This document shows, piece by piece, positions 1 through 9,644 of a DNA stretch of 64,000 nt. The stretch's first letter is position 1. Each line of letters begins with the position of its first letter. The stretch lies in the NCBI GenBank assembly GCA_944364615.1, contig CALVWF010000001.1, positions 278,426 through 342,425 of the forward strand, written 5' to 3'. This DNA is from an uncultured Clostridia bacterium (GTDB lineage: Bacteria > Bacillota > Clostridia > Christensenellales > CAG-314). A model generated the notes under the pieces. The model saw only the letters and a program-made list of their open reading frames with translations. It made no database searches and had not been told where the DNA came from. The position numbers and the translations under genes are program-made.

Positions 1-902
1 CCGAACAGCAGTTGAACAAACTGATCGGTGTCCCCTCTTGTGTAGGTGATCTTGTCCCCGCTTTGTACAAACAGCGAATCGGAATTTGTCGTGCTGTCTG
101 CCAAGGTAAGAACTCGGCCTATTGACGTAGATTTGATTTCGTCCATCGTTGTTTCCTGCGTTCCCGCCTCATCCTTGTACAACTTGTTGCATGTACTGCA
201 TTCCCAATACTCAAGGTAAGAATAAGTTGTTTCCGTGCCGGGTACTGCCGGATGATGAGTCATTGTGTGTCCGAGCGATTCGCCGTCGGTAAAGGTTTCA
301 TCGGAAGACATCCATCCGCATTTGCAAGACTTGAAGTAAGTCGCGGGTTCTGTGCAGGTCGCCTCGCTCTTCAACGTATCTTCGTTCATTACTTCCACGT
401 CAAAAACATGCGCTTCGACTGCAGACGTTGCACCGCATTCGCAAGTTTGCCAATGACCTTCGGCAGAAAAACCGTAAGCCCCTTCAAACGTGTGAGGAAC
501 TACCTGATCCTTTTGACCGCATACTTCACAAACGTGGTAATGTCCCTCTGCGTCGAACTCAAGAGTCTGTCCGTATGTGTGACTGACCGTGGGTACTTCG
601 TTGTCGCGGTAACTGTCTTTGCATCTTGTACAAGTGTAAAGAGTATATCCTTCTTCGGTACAAGTAGGCGCGACGACTTCTTCGGTGTAGTTGTGTCCCA
701 AAGCTTCCGTCGGAGTGTCGGTGTACGATTCACCGCACTTGGAACAAGTGTGTTCCGTATACCCTCCTTCCGTGCAGGTTGGCTCCACCACCTTGTCAAC
801 GTAAGTGTGTTGACACTCGGGCGAACAGCCGACAAGCATGCCCGTCACAAGAAAACACACAACTACGATTGCTGCCAGAACAGTGTAATTTTTCTTTTTC
901 AT
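1..902 (-). CDS. Cys-rich repeat surface lipoprotein, 3' end beyond window
   Basis: The reading frame is open to the left edge, so only the first 300 residues are seen. ATG at 902 follows a GGGAGG ribosome site. The N-terminus is a lipoprotein signal (KKKN start, hydrophobic stretch, lipobox LVGC). After it come two clear copies of a module of the form PTCTEEGYT-x-YTC-x2-C, spaced by GHNY/SHTY segments, then looser Cys-x-Cys copies (CEVCG, CECG, CKCG, CSTC). Such pairs could bind metal, but family knowledge only supports calling this a recurrent extracellular module of Bacillota surface proteins. It sits 182 bp downstream of a LacI regulator gene on the same strand. The effector part, if any, is outside the window, so no function is assigned. 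Confidence 0.85.
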   Translation of the reverse strand, partial: MKKKNYTVLAAIVVVCFLVTGMLVGCSPECQHTYVDKVVEPTCTEGGYTEHTCSKCGESYTDTPTEALGHNYTEEVVAPTCTEEGYTLYTCTRCKDSYRDNEVPTVSHTYGQTLEFDAEGHYHVCEVCGQKDQVVPHTFEGAYGFSAEGHWQTCECGATSAVEAHVFDVEVMNEDTLKSEATCTEPATYFKSCKCGWMSSDETFTDGESLGHTMTHHPAVPGTETTYSYLEYWECSTCNKLYKDEAGTQETTMDEIKSTSIGRVLTLADSTTNSDSLFVQSGDKITYTRGDTDQFVQLLF

Positions 903-1084
903 GTCGTTTCCTCCCTGAAAGTTTAATATCGGTGATTTATACAAATGCCACCGCGCATTTTAATCGATATAAAACAATGTCCGACTTCCTCCGCGGGAAC
1001 TAAAATACTTTAATTCGTCACGATTTTAATGTCTACGCGTCGTCGGACAACCGCCGCCGGGACATAAAGAACTGCCACGCCACA

Positions 1085-2062
1085 TCAATATTTGCAATTT
1101 CTCTGATGCAGTGAAACGGGAACGATTATTTTGTGGTGCGGGCTGTTCGGATCGTACAAACGCTGTTTTACCACTTTGTAAACCGATTCGGTAAAACGCT
1201 CGTAGTCGATGCTTACGGTTGTGATCTGTTTCATTCCCGCGATACTTTGACACAATCCGTCGAATCCGACAATGTGAAAATCAGGATAAACACGGCGGAC
1301 ATCTACCACCATCTTGTCCAGATCGTCCAATACATTGTAGGCAATGTGATCGTTGAAAGCAAATACGCTGCGGTAACCCTGATCGAGATACCTGTACAGT
1401 TTTGCAGTGTCGTTTTTGTCGTAACAGGTGTATTCAACATCGGTTACGCCCATTGACGCCAACTCGCTTTTAAACACCTTGTATCTGTAATCGAAGACAG
1501 GCTCCTGTCCGACGTAGAGAAACTTTCTGCTGCTGTGCAATCCGTAAAGATATCGCGCCGCTTGCTTGCTTCCCATCTGCTCGTCTACGGTAACGCAGTC
1601 GACGTCGGTGCGAACGTTTTTTTCTCCCACAACCACTATTCGTATATCGTTGATTTTGGCAAATTCCATGGTTTCGTCGTCAACGCAACTGTGAGTGACC
1701 AACAAATCGATTCTTTGCAATACGCACTGTTTGATTACTTCCACATTGATTTCCGACGAACACAGAAAAGAACAGTAAAACTCGCCCTTTTTCTCAAAAA
1801 GCGAAGCCAGTTGATTGGCAAAGGAAATAAAATACAGATTGTCAAAAGAACATATAAGTATAGCAACAGAGGGCAACTCCGTTTTTTTGGGGTTGAGAGA
1901 TACCGCGCTGGATATGTAGCCCATTTCTATCGCCTTGCGCCTGACTTTTTGTTTGGTAGGCTCGGATATGTCGTCCATGTCTCGCAACGCATGCGACACG
2001 GTATTTATAGATACTCCCAATTCGTACGCTATCGTTTTTAAGTTGACGTTTTTTCTTCCCAT
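1085..2062 (-). CDS. LacI-family transcriptional regulator
   Basis: A 325-residue protein of normal LacI/GalR length. Residues about 6-55 form the DNA-binding helix-turn-helix and hinge (LKTIAYELGVSINTVSHALR), followed by a periplasmic-binding-protein-like effector domain (VAILICSFDNLYF near residue 67, VFAFNDHIAYNVL and HIVGFDGL in the second half). It should bind an operator as a dimer and release it on binding a sugar ligand; the ligand cannot be read from sequence. ATG at 2062 is preceded by a purine-rich stretch (GGGGAAGAAACGG). No transport or hydrolase gene is directly attached on the visible side; the next gene downstream is the Cys-rich lipoprotein at the window edge, whose operon may be the target. 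Confidence 0.93.
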   Translation of the reverse strand: MGRKNVNLKTIAYELGVSINTVSHALRDMDDISEPTKQKVRRKAIEMGYISSAVSLNPKKTELPSVAILICSFDNLYFISFANQLASLFEKKGEFYCSFLCSSEINVEVIKQCVLQRIDLLVTHSCVDDETMEFAKINDIRIVVVGEKNVRTDVDCVTVDEQMGSKQAARYLYGLHSSRKFLYVGQEPVFDYRYKVFKSELASMGVTDVEYTCYDKNDTAKLYRYLDQGYRSVFAFNDHIAYNVLDDLDKMVVDVRRVYPDFHIVGFDGLCQSIAGMKQITTVSIDYERFTESVYKVVKQRLYDPNSPHHKIIVPVSLHQRNCKY

Positions 2063-3181
2063 TTTCCGTTTCTTCCCCGTAACGTTTGTTGACCGTTGAA
2101 CACCGACGCTTTACGCCTAAGTCGCAACGAACAAATCACAACAAATGTCGCCTTTTACAGTAAACAATTTCCATTTTCAAATGACGTTGTGTTGTTTATT
2201 GAATGAAAATTTGACATTCGGTATCAGATCTGCCGCGTGTTTGACGCAATTGACGGCGAATCTGACTGAATAGACTGCGAACAACCGAATATCAATTGAG
2301 TAGCCTTGTGCCACGTCTCACATTAATGCAAGCAATTTTTTCTGTTCAACACGTCTGATTTCAGTAATTTTCTGCACTGTAATTGCCAACTCGAGGCTTA
2401 CAGCATTTTATATTTAAATTTTAGCACTCCGATTACATTAATACAACTGTTGATTTTAATATTTTCGACATTATGATTAATGTAAATATTACTATTATTA
2501 CATTTTTGTTCGCCGCCCCTGATTTTCGTATCGTTTAGTGCTTTTTTAGTCGCACTTTTAATTCGCATCTGAGTAATTGCACCGTCGTTGATTTGGGCAA
2601 ACAATATCTGTACCTACCCCGACTCCGTCGGTGACCTGAATCCGTTCCGCCGCAAGAGTTTGTTTGGACGAAGAAACAGGCTTGTTGGATGTAAATGACG
2701 ATTTCTCCAGATTCGATGCAATGCCCGTTTTCTAATTGATGGAAGATTGTTTGCAAATCGGCTCTCTTTATAAAACGAAACCGTGGTGAGCCGACGTAAC
2801 CGTAAAACGATGTTCGGGCATCGGCATAAAGGATTCTACAGAAAATGCGTGCGGATTCATTTAAAATGGCAGGGAAATAGTTTTAGTCGGAGGAAAACGA
2901 TTATATCGTTTGAATTACGAAAATAATAATGTCGGCGAAAAAGTGATAAACAATACTTCTTTTCAAATCGAGATAAAGCATTATACGTTGATTAAAGAAA
3001 ACAGCTTTTTGTATTAGCGCGAGCAAGTTTGGTGAAATTTCGCAATCGAAGATAAATTTCAGCAAAACAATCAAGCAAATAAGCAAACGAAAAATTGTAT
3101 TAGTATGGTTACTTTACCAATTCAGATACATACTTGGTAGATTAAAGTTTTGCCAAGAAAAGTCACGAAAACAAGAACAAT
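2063..3181. other. intergenic, no gene recognised
   Basis: AT-rich stretch of about 1.1 kb upstream of the LacI gene. Short reading frames occur on both strands but lack ribosome sites and recognisable protein character. It should contain the promoter of the regulator gene at 2062, but no convincing -35/-10 pair was found. Confidence 0.5.
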
Positions 3182-3225
3182 AAAGACGGCGTAAATGTAC
3201 AAAAAGTACTTCTATGCCGTCTTTT
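3182..3225 (-). terminator. intrinsic terminator, possibly bidirectional
   Basis: A 12-bp stem (AAAGACGGCGTA paired with TATGCCGTCTTT, one G-T pair) encloses a smaller GTAC/GTAC hairpin. It lies 94 bp past the stop of the 3319-3843 gene. The trailing T-run is short on the minus strand and slightly longer on the plus strand. Confidence 0.6.
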
Positions 3226-3318
3226 CATTTAAAAAATTATCAAAGGGGAAATTACTTCGGAACTTAAAAACAGACAAAGAGGTGTTGCAGTTAAAGTCGA
3301 TTTGTTCCCGACAGATTT

Positions 3319-3843
3319 CTATATTTCTTCGTTTTCCAACTTTTCCAGCCCGTATATTGGACAATGTGCATATTTCTGCAGTAATGTCAATGCACCTTCC
3401 TTGTACAAACAAACAATATGTTTTCTTATATATGCCAAATCGATATTGTGCCTCAGAAAAAAGTTGGGCTTATTTGTTTTGCTGAAAATTATATACGGAT
3501 TGGCAAGGCATCCTTGTCCGTAGATCCATATTTCAAGACGTTTAATGTCCTCCCAGCTGTAATTTCTTATAGTTAACTTGCCCAAACGCTGCTTTACTCC
3601 ATGTTCGTCTATCGTTACATGTGAAAAAAGCAGGAAAAACACAGTAATTCCTAAAGGATAAACTATAAAAATCATAGATAACAACCAGTATCCCGGCCAA
3701 CCGATGTCCCACATTGCCACAATAAAACATTTTCGAAAACCAAGTTGAAAGAGAAGAATAATAATTATCAACATCGCTATAGCAAAACAAGCGAAAAATA
3801 TGTTTATTTTCAAAGAACCCTTGTCAGACAACGGCAGTTTCAT
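3319..3843 (-). CDS. small membrane protein with a PH-like cytoplasmic tail
   Basis: A 174-residue protein with two strongly hydrophobic segments (about residues 13-35 and 50-75), then a soluble tail with the pattern ITIDEHGVKQRLGKLTIRNYSWEDIKRLE-like seen in bacterial PH (bPH) membrane proteins: a beta-rich stretch, then a 'SWEDI' turn. ATG at 3843 has an AAGGAG site at good spacing. The gene stands alone, flanked by gene-poor DNA and followed by a hairpin terminator. I do not recognise a specific family, and the PH-like reading is inference from the pattern 'I-DE-G---R-G-----SWEDI'. No enzymatic motif is visible. Confidence 0.7.
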   Translation of the reverse strand: MKLPLSDKGSLKINIFFACFAIAMLIIIILLFQLGFRKCFIVAMWDIGWPGYWLLSMIFIVYPLGITVFFLLFSHVTIDEHGVKQRLGKLTIRNYSWEDIKRLEIWIYGQGCLANPYIIFSKTNKPNFFLRHNIDLAYIRKHIVCLYKEGALTLLQKYAHCPIYGLEKLENEEI

Positions 3844-5016
3844 GATTCTCTCCTTTTAATATGAATAACGGTTAAAGTACTCATATGCTTTAGGTGATTG
3901 TGCGGAATTTCCTCTTGTAGAAATTGCTCCGCTACCTACAAAATATATTCGTAGCAATTCCCAAGCCGAATGAAGAACAAAAGTCTGATGACCATAATGT
4001 AACTTTTAAAATTATTATTTATCAATTTGTAAGTTTAGACCCTTGCGAAAAACATGCCTTACAGATATTTAAACATATTTGTACTGCATTTACACAAAGA
4101 CTATATAAACGTTTAAATCAGAGATAAGTGCGAAAACCCCAGAGGCGAAATTTTACAAATAAGTTTGCTGAATTTATTCTACGGCGTTAAATAAGCTGAG
4201 AGTTTTTTACTCTTGGCTGTTGTTTTGAATGTGTATTTTTATCTGCATATTGCTTTGTAACGTTTGGGAATAGTTTGAAAACAATCTTATGTTGTGCTGA
4301 TTGCTCGTTAAATTATCGTTGCATTTCAGGGTAACTCATTCCGCTCATTCGACATCGCAATGCGGTAAGTTGTGTTTCGATGAGATTTAAACTGCAATTA
4401 TTCTGTACAATGCTTGGTAACTTTTATAGAATTCTTCTGAAAGATGGCTTACACAGTATGTCGTCGGCAAAAGTTTCAAGACGGCAATCAGTTTTTAATT
4501 GACGCATTTTGTAACTCACAAGTTTGGACATTTCCCAATAGATTGAATGTGTATTGTTATTGCTTTGACCTTTTTAGTCAATGTGATGAACAGCAGTTTT
4601 TATTTACATCCCATTATTCAGTATCCTAATACTTAAAACCAGAAAAATCATATTTTGTATGATCAGTTAGCCGTACCGATAATGAATTTCTTGTCAAACA
4701 TCTTACCACTTTCCCAAAAAATGCAAACGTTCTGCAAAAACCGATGACAGAAAAAAAATACAGCAATTTAAAAACATCAGTTGGTTTGTTGTTTTAAAAT
4801 CATTAGTTTTAAACAACGGACAAACATTGACACAACCGACAAATTATATAGGTTTTATTTAATTATACGCCAAAACTTTTATTTCAGCTCACGGCAGTCC
4901 TGTAGTAATCAACGGCAGGTAAAAATTTTACCCGCCATATATGTTATGTGGATTCTTGCGTCACGCCTAAGTACGGATTTTTACTGTATTTAAAAGTTCA
5001 ATTTTTCTCAACAAAT
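3844..5016. other. intergenic, no gene recognised
   Basis: About 1.2 kb of AT-rich DNA. Two short plus-strand frames (67 and 61 codons) exist without ribosome sites, conserved motifs or sensible composition, so they are not called. The promoter of the 3843 gene should lie at the left end. Confidence 0.5.
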
Positions 5017-5050
5017 AAAAAAACCTGATTATTGCTAACCAGGTTTTTTT
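5017..5050 (-). terminator. intrinsic terminator of the GH172/FucI operon
   Basis: Perfect 11-bp stem AAAAAAACCTG / CAGGTTTTTTT with a 12-nt loop. The A/T ends provide a T-run in either direction. It is the first strong hairpin after the last gene of the minus-strand operon (stop at 5321). A weaker hairpin (TCCCGAA/TTCGGGA) lies between them near 5190-5207. Confidence 0.7.
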
Positions 5051-5320
5051 CTTGGTGCGCTTAGCGCGCTTTTAGATTTGTCTTTTTCTAAGCACAACTG
5101 TCGTGGACAAGTTGACTACTGATTTAATGAAATCAAACTGCGCTGTTTGACGGAATGCAGTTGTCGGGATCAGTGCATATCTCTTTATTCCCGAATCACT
5201 TCGGGATTTTCAGTAAAAGCACCCGTTTTACGTTGTTTTAAATCTTTTAATTTCATCGAGCAGGTTCGCAAACATTTTTTACAGTCAGTCATTGCTCAAC
5301 GGTGAATTTATTTTGTCGGA

Positions 5321-7246
5321 TCAAATAACAGCGGTAACCTGATGTATTGCAATATCATCTATATAAACGAAGTTTTCCGCACTCTGAACGGTGTCATTGT
5401 TCAAAGTCACCCAGAAAAACAGGTTGATGTCCGTAGTATCGGGTTGCACGTCGGAAACAAAATACGCTTCTATAGTAATCCATTCTTCGCTGCTCACCAT
5501 ATCCACACCTGCAAAAAAGGTTTCCTCTACAAGACGATATGCATCGGCAGATCCCTCACTCCAAGCCCATGCGGTAAACCCTATATGGGTCAATGCCGTT
5601 GCACCGGCACTTTTCTTTACGCGCATTGTGATTTTATAAATGCCTCCGTCCGCCAACGCAAGATCGCCCTTCAGATCAAATTCAACGTTCTTGCTGTTTG
5701 CCGAATATGCTTTAAACACATTATTGGGTAAACCGTCTTCCGTCTCATTTACAAGCTGACTGCCTATTGCCGAAGGCTCTATCAACAACGTATCATTCAA
5801 ATACCACCTGTTTGCATTAAACGTCGATTGCGAAAACATTTCAAGATCTCCGCCCGCAATCGTATCCACATTGGTGTTTCCTGCCACATTGTCAATCACT
5901 TCGTACACTTCAATGTTGTCAATTAAAACGTAATTGTCTTCGCCGACATAGTCTTCCGGCCAATATACGAGGTTGAATTGTGCGTACTCTCCGTCCGTAT
6001 CACCCGTAGTATAACGCACACGAACGTTACTCCATGTGTCAGACGTTGCTATATCTTTAACGACGGAACTTCCTATAAACGTAAACGCATGAGCGGAACC
6101 GTCCCACATATATCCGTCAAGTTTGCCGTATACGCCGTTGTTGTTGGCAGTCAATGCCTTTTCGCTTGCCTTGATATCGAAACTGATTTCAAATGTTTTT
6201 CCCGCCTGCGCACAGTTGGGACTCATATCTTTTTTAACGGTTGTATTTCCCGGGAACCACACTACCGCAGGCATCTTAATTACCATATTGCCGTCTTCAT
6301 CGGGGCATATATAATACCAGCCGCCGACATCGCCGTTTCTGTCGCTCCAATTTCCGTAGGGATAACTGTTCCAATCGTTTATACAATCCAACTTGATTGT
6401 TTCCTCTACGGGGTTTTCGAAATCGCCATTGTGCTGACTTAGCAAATTGTTGTCAGATAAGTCAAAAGTAATTTCGCAACTGCTTTCGCCCATGTACTCT
6501 TCATTGTCCGTATATGCCGCGACTTTATATGTGTGCTGCATACAATCGACACCCAATTCGTATGACAACCCGGCGCCGACATCTACAACCGTTTCATCCA
6601 CATAGACCTTGTAACCGGTAGCGTTTTCAACCTGTGCCCAAGACAACGAATTTCCTGTCATTGTAACGCTCGGAACCCGAAGCGTCCTGAAAGTCTTGGT
6701 TGTTCCGCATCCTCTCTCGCAGGACATTTCTACGGAACCTTCATTATTTACATCGGCGGCAATTTCTTCTACAACAACCCACTTGTGTTCTAACGGTGGG
6801 ATAATCACGGTTTCCAGTTCAACGTATTCTTCGTCGAAACACTTTCCGCAACCGCTGCAACAATAATGTGCAACCGTGCCTTCTTCCTCGCAAGTTGCAG
6901 GCACTTCCTGAATAAGCTGACCGTAATCGTGCACATGCTCGATCTTGCCGATTGTTTCCGTCTTGGTCTTGGAACAAACAGTGCATGTATAAGTTTTTAC
7001 ACCCTCTGATGTTTCTGTTGCAGGCTTGGTGATCTGTCCTTCATCCCAACTGTGAGGAGCCAGATCGGATTTAGCGCCATCGTTTGCAACACAATCATGC
7101 CAGTGTTCTGTTTCATTGAAAGACCATCCATCAGAGAACTGATGGGTATGTGGCGGCTGAGACGACTCACTCGGATCACATGCGCAGAAACAACCGAGAA
7201 TACAGACAATCAACAGCACAACCGTCAACGTCATTAACCTTTTCAT
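5321..7246 (-). CDS. Cys-rich lipoprotein with two carbohydrate-binding-like domains
   Basis: A 641-residue lipoprotein: signal with lipobox CFCAC at about residue 23, AGGAGG site before the ATG. Residues about 30-190 carry His/Cys-rich modules (YTCTVCSK, CCSGCGKC, CERGCG). About 195-265 looks like a fibronectin/Ig-type fold (SWAQVENATGYKVYVD). Two later domains begin with 'GDFENP' and 'GGDLEMF' and end 'VLIDNIEVYEV' and 'VYIDDIAIHQV', the signature of CBM_4_9-type galactose-binding-like domains. No catalytic motif is seen, so a cell-surface glycan-binding role is inferred. It is the last gene of the operon containing GH172 and the FucI-type isomerase, 92 bp behind the DUF6259-like protein. 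Confidence 0.85.
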   Translation of the reverse strand: MKRLMTLTVVLLIVCILGCFCACDPSESSQPPHTHQFSDGWSFNETEHWHDCVANDGAKSDLAPHSWDEGQITKPATETSEGVKTYTCTVCSKTKTETIGKIEHVHDYGQLIQEVPATCEEEGTVAHYCCSGCGKCFDEEYVELETVIIPPLEHKWVVVEEIAADVNNEGSVEMSCERGCGTTKTFRTLRVPSVTMTGNSLSWAQVENATGYKVYVDETVVDVGAGLSYELGVDCMQHTYKVAAYTDNEEYMGESSCEITFDLSDNNLLSQHNGDFENPVEETIKLDCINDWNSYPYGNWSDRNGDVGGWYYICPDEDGNMVIKMPAVVWFPGNTTVKKDMSPNCAQAGKTFEISFDIKASEKALTANNNGVYGKLDGYMWDGSAHAFTFIGSSVVKDIATSDTWSNVRVRYTTGDTDGEYAQFNLVYWPEDYVGEDNYVLIDNIEVYEVIDNVAGNTNVDTIAGGDLEMFSQSTFNANRWYLNDTLLIEPSAIGSQLVNETEDGLPNNVFKAYSANSKNVEFDLKGDLALADGGIYKITMRVKKSAGATALTHIGFTAWAWSEGSADAYRLVEETFFAGVDMVSSEEWITIEAYFVSDVQPDTTDINLFFWVTLNNDTVQSAENFVYIDDIAIHQVTAVI

Positions 7247-7338
7247 ATTTTCCTCCTAAAATATTTTTATTTAAGCAACCGCTTATTTACAGGAACATTA
7301 AAAGCAAAATGAATAAACCCGCATACAATATTGAAATT

Positions 7339-9603
7339 TCATTGTATAATCTCCAGCATGTACGCTTCCCTTGCATCGAGCGTCAGGTTTATTCCGACAT
7401 CGCCGTTGTCAAAACTTGTCAGATTCCAAGTTTTTCCTTGTGTGTCGGTTACTCGTATCTGCCCGCTCTGTATTCCGTAATCTCTCAAAGCATGAAGAAT
7501 AAATTTGCAGTCTATTGATTTTTCCGTTACGTTAGACAAAAATACGGCAACCGTTCCGTCATTTTTCTTATAAGCGGAAACGACAACGTCGTCTAAAACC
7601 GTCGTGCCGCCGATATACGGCGTATCGCATGTAGGTCTTATGTTAGAGTTGAAATATTCATACTCGGCGCTACCCGTGCCGACATCGGGACTGCGCACCA
7701 TCTGACCATAAACAAGATAATCCTTGCCAAACGTTGCGCGTATGTTGCTGATTTTGTTCAGATACTGCACCATGTCAATGTTAATCATTGATGAACTTGG
7801 AATCTTGTCGTCGGGATAATACTCGGGATTGTACTCCGGTATTCCGCCGTTGAGCACGGTATAGGACACGATGTTGTAGTAAGCCTGTCCTATTTCGTCC
7901 AAAGGCATCAGATATCCGTCCACGCGAACTGCTCCGTATTCGTGATAAATATAGTCGAACAACGGTATTTTTACCGCGCAACCGTTTTCCAGCAACGGAC
8001 GTATGCTGTCAGTCTCCATCCATCCTACCAAACCGGCGTTTGCCCGCGCCTGATAGAAATCTATATATTGAATGGTTTTTTCGGTAAGCATTTCCGTCCC
8101 TACCGTGTAAACGCCTGCTTGCTCCGCCTGCGTGTCGGAATTTTTGAGTTGTTTGTAAAAGTAAGGCAACATATTGGTCAGCGCCTTGTGATCGTGCGTT
8201 TCGTTGAAACATTGGATCGGATGAACGGCGGTAAAGGCAACATCGTAATAGAACCCGTCCGCGTCGAACTGTGCAAGATAACCTTCGTCCACTTCAATAC
8301 GATATTCAAGCCATTTTTCGTTGTAGGGACACTGATAATAAAACGGAATACCGTTTACGGAAAATATCTGGTCCATATCCCGAACGTTTATCATCTTGTT
8401 GCTGCGATACTCTTCAAGATCGGATATACTGTTAAATTCAAAGGGAATATATGTATGTCCGTACTCTCTGACCAAATCGTAATATTTCTTTACGTTGTAA
8501 ATCGAAACATTCAAAATATTGTTGTCAATCTGAGAGGCTATCATGTCATAAATGCTGACCATATCTTTCCAACCGGTAATATCCGCTCTGTAACCGAAAA
8601 TCGCAAGAGTGGTCTGTTCATACAACTTCTTGTCGATGTCCGTTCTTTCCGTCAGTTTTTCAGGCAAGAAATCCTGCTGAACAGCCCAATCCTTGTAACG
8701 CTCCGCAGCCTCATACCAATTTCCTTGATTCATGTTGCAAATAGCGAAATCGTAATCGAAAGACGTGTCGCCGTCGTCCATGGAGTCAAGGTAGTGATAC
8801 ATACTCATGCGCAAGTCGCCGTCATCTCCCGTAAAGGAAAAGCTTTTTATGCCGTCTGCTGAATCTCTTGTAGTCCAGTAAAAACCGCCTATTCCTTGCG
8901 AATAGTAAGTGGCGAATTGCATGGTATAATACCATCCGCTCGGATAAAGTCCCATTGACTTGCCTATTCCGCCCGTGCCTTCGTTGAAGTATTTTACTGG
9001 GTTGTTAAAGGAAAATCCCGTGGCATAGGGACACACGAAATAGTCTTTTTCGGGGGTATCCAACGTCTTGATGTTTTCTACGATAGGATACTCAACGTCT
9101 ATTACCGTGTCTGAATACTCGTTACCCTCCAACGCCAACCGAAATACAACTTCGTCAGAATTATCAGCCAATGAAACAGTTGTAATGACTGTGACCGGGT
9201 CGAAGAAATAAGTAAACTTGAGTGTTTTGTTTTGCGTTGAGTTTTCCACCACCTCGAACGTATAATAAGAATACGAATCAATGGCATACTCTTGTTTTTT
9301 GTCTATTCTGACGGGTGTAGCGTCCACGGCGTCTTTGGTCAGATACAAGTCAACGTCTTTGTTGGCATACTCTCTTATAGAACCGTTGCCGTTGAGTACC
9401 ATTCTTACATGTTCGTTTTCCAGGATTTTTAATCCGTCTTGTTCCGCATATGTCAACATATCGTATTCTCCGATATTCAATTTACTGGAGCGTTTGAGTT
9501 TTTCATCGTCGTAATACCCCATCCCTGAACAGGACGCAAGCATAGGAAGAACAATTAAAAAAACTAACATGATACAAATGCACCCATATATTCTCTTTCT
9601 CAT
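7339..9603 (-). CDS. lipoprotein with DUF6259-like TIM-barrel, putative glycoside hydrolase
   Basis: A 754-residue lipoprotein (lipobox LASC near residue 25); ATG at 9603 is set by GGAAGG nine bases upstream. The N-terminal third is a beta-sandwich with the pattern of a glycosidase accessory domain (residues about 55-260, 'LENEHVRMVLNGNGSI'). The middle (about 290-600) alternates helices and strands like a TIM barrel; 'NWYEAAERYKDWAVQQ' and 'DADGFYYDVAFTAVHP' resemble DUF6259 and related clan members, where an Asp or Glu at strand ends would be catalytic (candidates D of DADGFYYD and E of GTEM). The C-terminus is a beta domain. Fold assignment is from memory of the family and activity is inferred. 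Place in the operon suggests it trims the target polymer outside the cell. Confidence 0.72.
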   Translation of the reverse strand: MRKRIYGCICIMLVFLIVLPMLASCSGMGYYDDEKLKRSSKLNIGEYDMLTYAEQDGLKILENEHVRMVLNGNGSIREYANKDVDLYLTKDAVDATPVRIDKKQEYAIDSYSYYTFEVVENSTQNKTLKFTYFFDPVTVITTVSLADNSDEVVFRLALEGNEYSDTVIDVEYPIVENIKTLDTPEKDYFVCPYATGFSFNNPVKYFNEGTGGIGKSMGLYPSGWYYTMQFATYYSQGIGGFYWTTRDSADGIKSFSFTGDDGDLRMSMYHYLDSMDDGDTSFDYDFAICNMNQGNWYEAAERYKDWAVQQDFLPEKLTERTDIDKKLYEQTTLAIFGYRADITGWKDMVSIYDMIASQIDNNILNVSIYNVKKYYDLVREYGHTYIPFEFNSISDLEEYRSNKMINVRDMDQIFSVNGIPFYYQCPYNEKWLEYRIEVDEGYLAQFDADGFYYDVAFTAVHPIQCFNETHDHKALTNMLPYFYKQLKNSDTQAEQAGVYTVGTEMLTEKTIQYIDFYQARANAGLVGWMETDSIRPLLENGCAVKIPLFDYIYHEYGAVRVDGYLMPLDEIGQAYYNIVSYTVLNGGIPEYNPEYYPDDKIPSSSMINIDMVQYLNKISNIRATFGKDYLVYGQMVRSPDVGTGSAEYEYFNSNIRPTCDTPYIGGTTVLDDVVVSAYKKNDGTVAVFLSNVTEKSIDCKFILHALRDYGIQSGQIRVTDTQGKTWNLTSFDNGDVGINLTLDAREAYMLEIIQ

Positions 9604-9644
9604 CAGTCATACCTTCCTTTTAAGTTTGCTATAAACTTCTTGTG

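Noticed and set aside
4444..4629. 61-codon plus-strand ORF in the 3.8-5.0 kb gap
   Set aside because: No ribosome site, Cys/Phe-rich random-looking composition, no neighbours in operon.
5060..5320. Remnant of another anchored protein after the operon's last gene
   Set aside because: A short frame ending 'TTVVLRKRQI' resembles the C-terminal anchor tails nearby, but there is no hydrophobic helix and several stops interrupt it.
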